From assembly GCA_016870455.1 (NCBI GenBank), contig VGBN01000006.1:1-47543 (forward strand): a DNA stretch of 47,543 bases. Direction: 5' to 3'. The position numbers were made by a program, and so were the translations under genes. Under the pieces are notes generated by a model that saw nothing but the letters and a program-made list of their open reading frames with translations, was not told the DNA's origin and did no database searches. Of the stretch, positions 45,200-47,543 are shown in pieces; the first letter of the stretch is position 1, and every line of letters starts with the position of its first letter. This DNA is from Actinomycetota bacterium (GTDB taxonomy: Bacteria; Actinomycetota; Actinomycetes; Nanopelagicales; Nanopelagicaceae).

Positions 45200-45813
45200 C
45201 GTGATGTGCCCCCACTTCCTGATACCTGCCCAGCTGATTTAACAACATGATCAACAAAGCCATACTCCTTAGCTTCAGCAGCAGTAAACCAGCGATCTCG
45301 ATCTGAATCCTCAGTGATGGTTTCAGCTTTTTGACCAGTATGAAATGAAATTAACTCTGCCATGCTTTTTTTCGTAAAGCTCATCTGCTCTGCTTGGATT
45401 TTAATATCTGAGGCGGTACCACCAATTCCACCTGATGGTTGGTGCATCATGATTCGTGCATGAGGAAGTGCGTATCTTTTGCCAGCAGTTCCAGCGCAAA
45501 GTAAAAACTGTCCCATAGAGGCTGCCAGACCCATTGCAACTGTTGCCACATCATTTTTGATGTACTGCATGGTGTCATAAATTGCCATGCCAGCTGAGAT
45601 CGAACCACCTGGTGAGTTGATGTATAGGTAAATATCTTTTGCAGGATCCTCGGCAGCAAGCAGTAACATCTGGGCACAAATCGCATTTGCCATGGAATCT
45701 TCCACAACTGAACCAAGGAAGATAATCCGCTCCTTTAGTAATCGCTGATAAACCTGATCATCTAATCCACCAGCACCACTAGTTGCATTTCGTGGGGTAT
45801 TACTTAGCTCCAC
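45196..45813 (-). CDS. clpP1: ATP-dependent Clp protease proteolytic subunit (ClpP1)
   Basis: [16 protein letters not shown]...[21 protein letters not shown]...[36 protein letters not shown]. Confidence 0.95.
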   Translation of the reverse strand: MELSNTPRNATSGAGGLDDQVYQRLLKERIIFLGSVVEDSMANAICAQMLLLAAEDPAKDIYLYINSPGGSISAGMAIYDTMQYIKNDVATVAMGLAASMGQFLLCAGTAGKRYALPHARIMMHQPSGGIGGTASDIKIQAEQMSFTKKSMAELISFHTGQKAETITEDSDRDRWFTAAEAKEYGFVDHVVKSAGQVSGSGGTSR

Positions 45814-45907
45814 TTTTATCTCCTCATTTGGATTTTCTTGGAAAAAATACTGTCATGACCCTAACAATCTTTTGCTTAAAATGCTTCCCCGATCAAGCCT
45901 GACCTCT

Positions 45908-45925
45908 GTTCGCCGTTAGCGATTA
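45908..45925 (-). promoter_or_regulatory. Candidate ClgR operator upstream of clpP1P2
   Basis: Minus strand TAATCGCTAACGGCGAAC matches the actinobacterial ClgR-type motif as I recall it (WNNWCGCYNANRGCGWWS) at every specified position. It lies between tig and clpP1, overlapping the tig stop codon. Confidence 0.6.
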
Positions 45926-47212
45926 TTTACTCTTTTCTGCCGGCTCACTCTTTGGGGCAAGTGCCTCCAGATCTACCTTTTTGCCAGATTTATCAACAAC
46001 CTGCACACGGCTTAACACCTGAGCTAACGCCTTTGCTCGAGCAACCTCGGCCACCATGGTAGTGATTTGCCCTGCCTGAGAGACCTCTTTAATAAATTGA
46101 TCTGGCGTCATTCCATAACGAGATGCCGCCCTAACTAAATACTCAGTAAGTTCAGATTCATTTACTGCAACAGACTCTGCTTTAACAATTGTGTCCAGTA
46201 AAAATTCTCTACTGATTGAGGTTTTAACCTCATCGGTTACCTCAGCGCGATACTTTTGATCATCTAATCTGCCCTCTTTTTCAAGATAGGTGTTTACCTC
46301 TTCTTCAATAATTTCAGCAGGAAGTGGAATATCGATGCTGCTAGTTAACTTTGCAACTAGTAAATCTCTAGCTTGAGCTCCCTGTTCCAATTGCTTCAAC
46401 CGAGTCAACCTGGTTGTTAAATCTGCCTTTAACTCAGTTAGGTTTTCAAACTCAGAGGCAAGCTTTGCAAATGCATCATCTATGGGTGGTAACTCTCGCT
46501 CCTTCACCGCTTTAACACTTACCTTTACACTCCCTTTTTCACCCTCGGCCATACCAACTAAAGCGGTTTCAAAACTTTTCTCTCCCCCAACTGAAAGTCC
46601 AAGCAGAGCCTCATCTAATCCATCGATCATGGAGGCAGAGCCAACCTCGTAGGAGAGATCATTTGCAGTTCCACCATCTAGCTCTTTGCCATCCTTAGTT
46701 GCCACCAAATCAATTGTTACAAAATCACCCTTGGTAACTGCTCTATCGACAGTAGTTAATGTGCCAAACCTGGTTCGTAGTGATTGAATCTGCTCATCAA
46801 TATCTGCATCACTAACCTTTACATCATCTACTTCAATCTTAATCTCAGAAAAGTTAGGTAGCTTTATATCTGGCCTAATATCTACCTCAACTGTGAAAGC
46901 AAATCTCTCATTATCTTTAAGCTCGGTGATCTCCACATTTGGTCGACCAATCACCAATACATCATTTTCTTTAGCAGCTTGTGAGTACAAGGTAGGTAAG
47001 GCAGCGTTAATTGCCTCATCCAAGACCGCTCCACGACCCACCCGTTGATCAATCATGGCAGCTGGTACTTTGCCTTTTCTAAACCCTGGGATGTTTATCT
47101 TTTCACTTAAGCTTTTGTAAGCTCCAGTAATATGCGGAGCCAATTCAGTAAAGGGCACCTCAATTGAAAGCTTTACTCTTGTTGGCGAAAGTTTTTCAAC
47201 TGCGCTTTTCAA
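45923..47212 (-). CDS. tig: Trigger factor (peptidyl-prolyl isomerase)
   Basis: VKLSIEVPFTELAPHITGAYKSLSEKINIPGFRKGKVPAAMIDQRVGRGAVLDEAINAALP, followed by FKBP-like and C-terminal domains. Confidence 0.95.
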   Translation of the reverse strand: MKSAVEKLSPTRVKLSIEVPFTELAPHITGAYKSLSEKINIPGFRKGKVPAAMIDQRVGRGAVLDEAINAALPTLYSQAAKENDVLVIGRPNVEITELKDNERFAFTVEVDIRPDIKLPNFSEIKIEVDDVKVSDADIDEQIQSLRTRFGTLTTVDRAVTKGDFVTIDLVATKDGKELDGGTANDLSYEVGSASMIDGLDEALLGLSVGGEKSFETALVGMAEGEKGSVKVSVKAVKERELPPIDDAFAKLASEFENLTELKADLTTRLTRLKQLEQGAQARDLLVAKLTSSIDIPLPAEIIEEEVNTYLEKEGRLDDQKYRAEVTDEVKTSISREFLLDTIVKAESVAVNESELTEYLVRAASRYGMTPDQFIKEVSQAGQITTMVAEVARAKALAQVLSRVQVVDKSGKKVDLEALAPKSEPAEKSK

Positions 47213-47249
47213 TTAAATCTCTCCCTTAATTATTTAAACAACAAGTTTG

Positions 47250-47325
47250 TGGTCGGGGCGGAGGGATTCGAACCCACGGTCTCCTGCTCCCAAAGCAGGC
47301 GCGCTAGCCACTACGCTACGCCCCG
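47250..47325 (-). tRNA. tRNA-Pro (anticodon TGG), CCA encoded
   Basis: Minus strand CGGGGCG...CCTGC-TTTGGGA-GCAGG...GGGTTCGAATCCC...CGCCCCG-A-CCA; full cloverleaf, 76 nt. Confidence 0.95.
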
Positions 47326-47384
47326 AAGGCTGAAAGTCTAGAGGGTGATTTTCCCTTCTCCTAACCGAAGTAATAAGGTATGAC

Positions 47385-47426
47385 CTGCTACCGCATAACA
47401 AGTTAAACTTGGTAACGCAGTAGCAG
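47385..47426. repeat. Inverted repeat between divergent tRNA genes
   Basis: CTGCTAC...GTAGCAG arms enclosing a second perfect dyad CAAGTT-A-AACTTG. Confidence 0.5.
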
Positions 47427-47442
47427 ATCACGCAACAATTTT

Positions 47443-47516
47443 GCGGGTGTAGCTCAATGGTAGAGTTCTAGCCTTCCAAGCTAGCTGTGCCGGTTCAATC
47501 CCGGTCACCCGCTCCA
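47443..47516 (+). tRNA. tRNA-Gly (anticodon TCC), CCA encoded
   Basis: GCGGGTG...CTAGC-CTTCCAA-GCTAG...CCGGTTCAATCCCGG...CACCCGC-T-CCA; full cloverleaf. Confidence 0.95.
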
Positions 47517-47543
47517 TCTCTAGTTAATAGAACCAACTTCTTG

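Overview
This 47.5 kb window is a compact, low-GC chromosomal segment carrying almost only housekeeping genes, nearly all on the minus strand. Gene content and order (tig-clpP1-clpP2-clpX-valS-folC-DUF4233-ndk-mreBCD-PBP2-rodA-rne-rplU-rpmA-obg-proB / proA-gatCAB-ilvD-ilvBNC-serA-leuB-ilvE-cimA-xerC-MTase-rpsB-tsf-pyrH-frr-cdsA-rlmN-fbpABC) look actinobacterial. The low GC and tight packing resemble streamlined freshwater lineages (acI/Nanopelagicales-like), but that placement is inference. I saw no prophage, transposon, CRISPR array or defence island, and no clear new multi-gene system. The most interesting signals are regulatory and non-coding. They are: an unlisted 24-aa leader peptide (MKKSSSISQNLITAVVVVIIERAR) followed by a strong terminator upstream of ilvB, which looks like transcription attenuation; a perfect 13+2+13 inverted repeat upstream of an Fbp-type iron transporter operon; a ClgR-like operator upstream of clpP1P2; structured leaders before rpsB, rplU and rne; a divergent tRNA-Pro/tRNA-Gly pair flanking a dyad; an isolated plus-strand serine hydrolase between proB and proA; and a small plus-strand membrane ORF upstream of rpsB.
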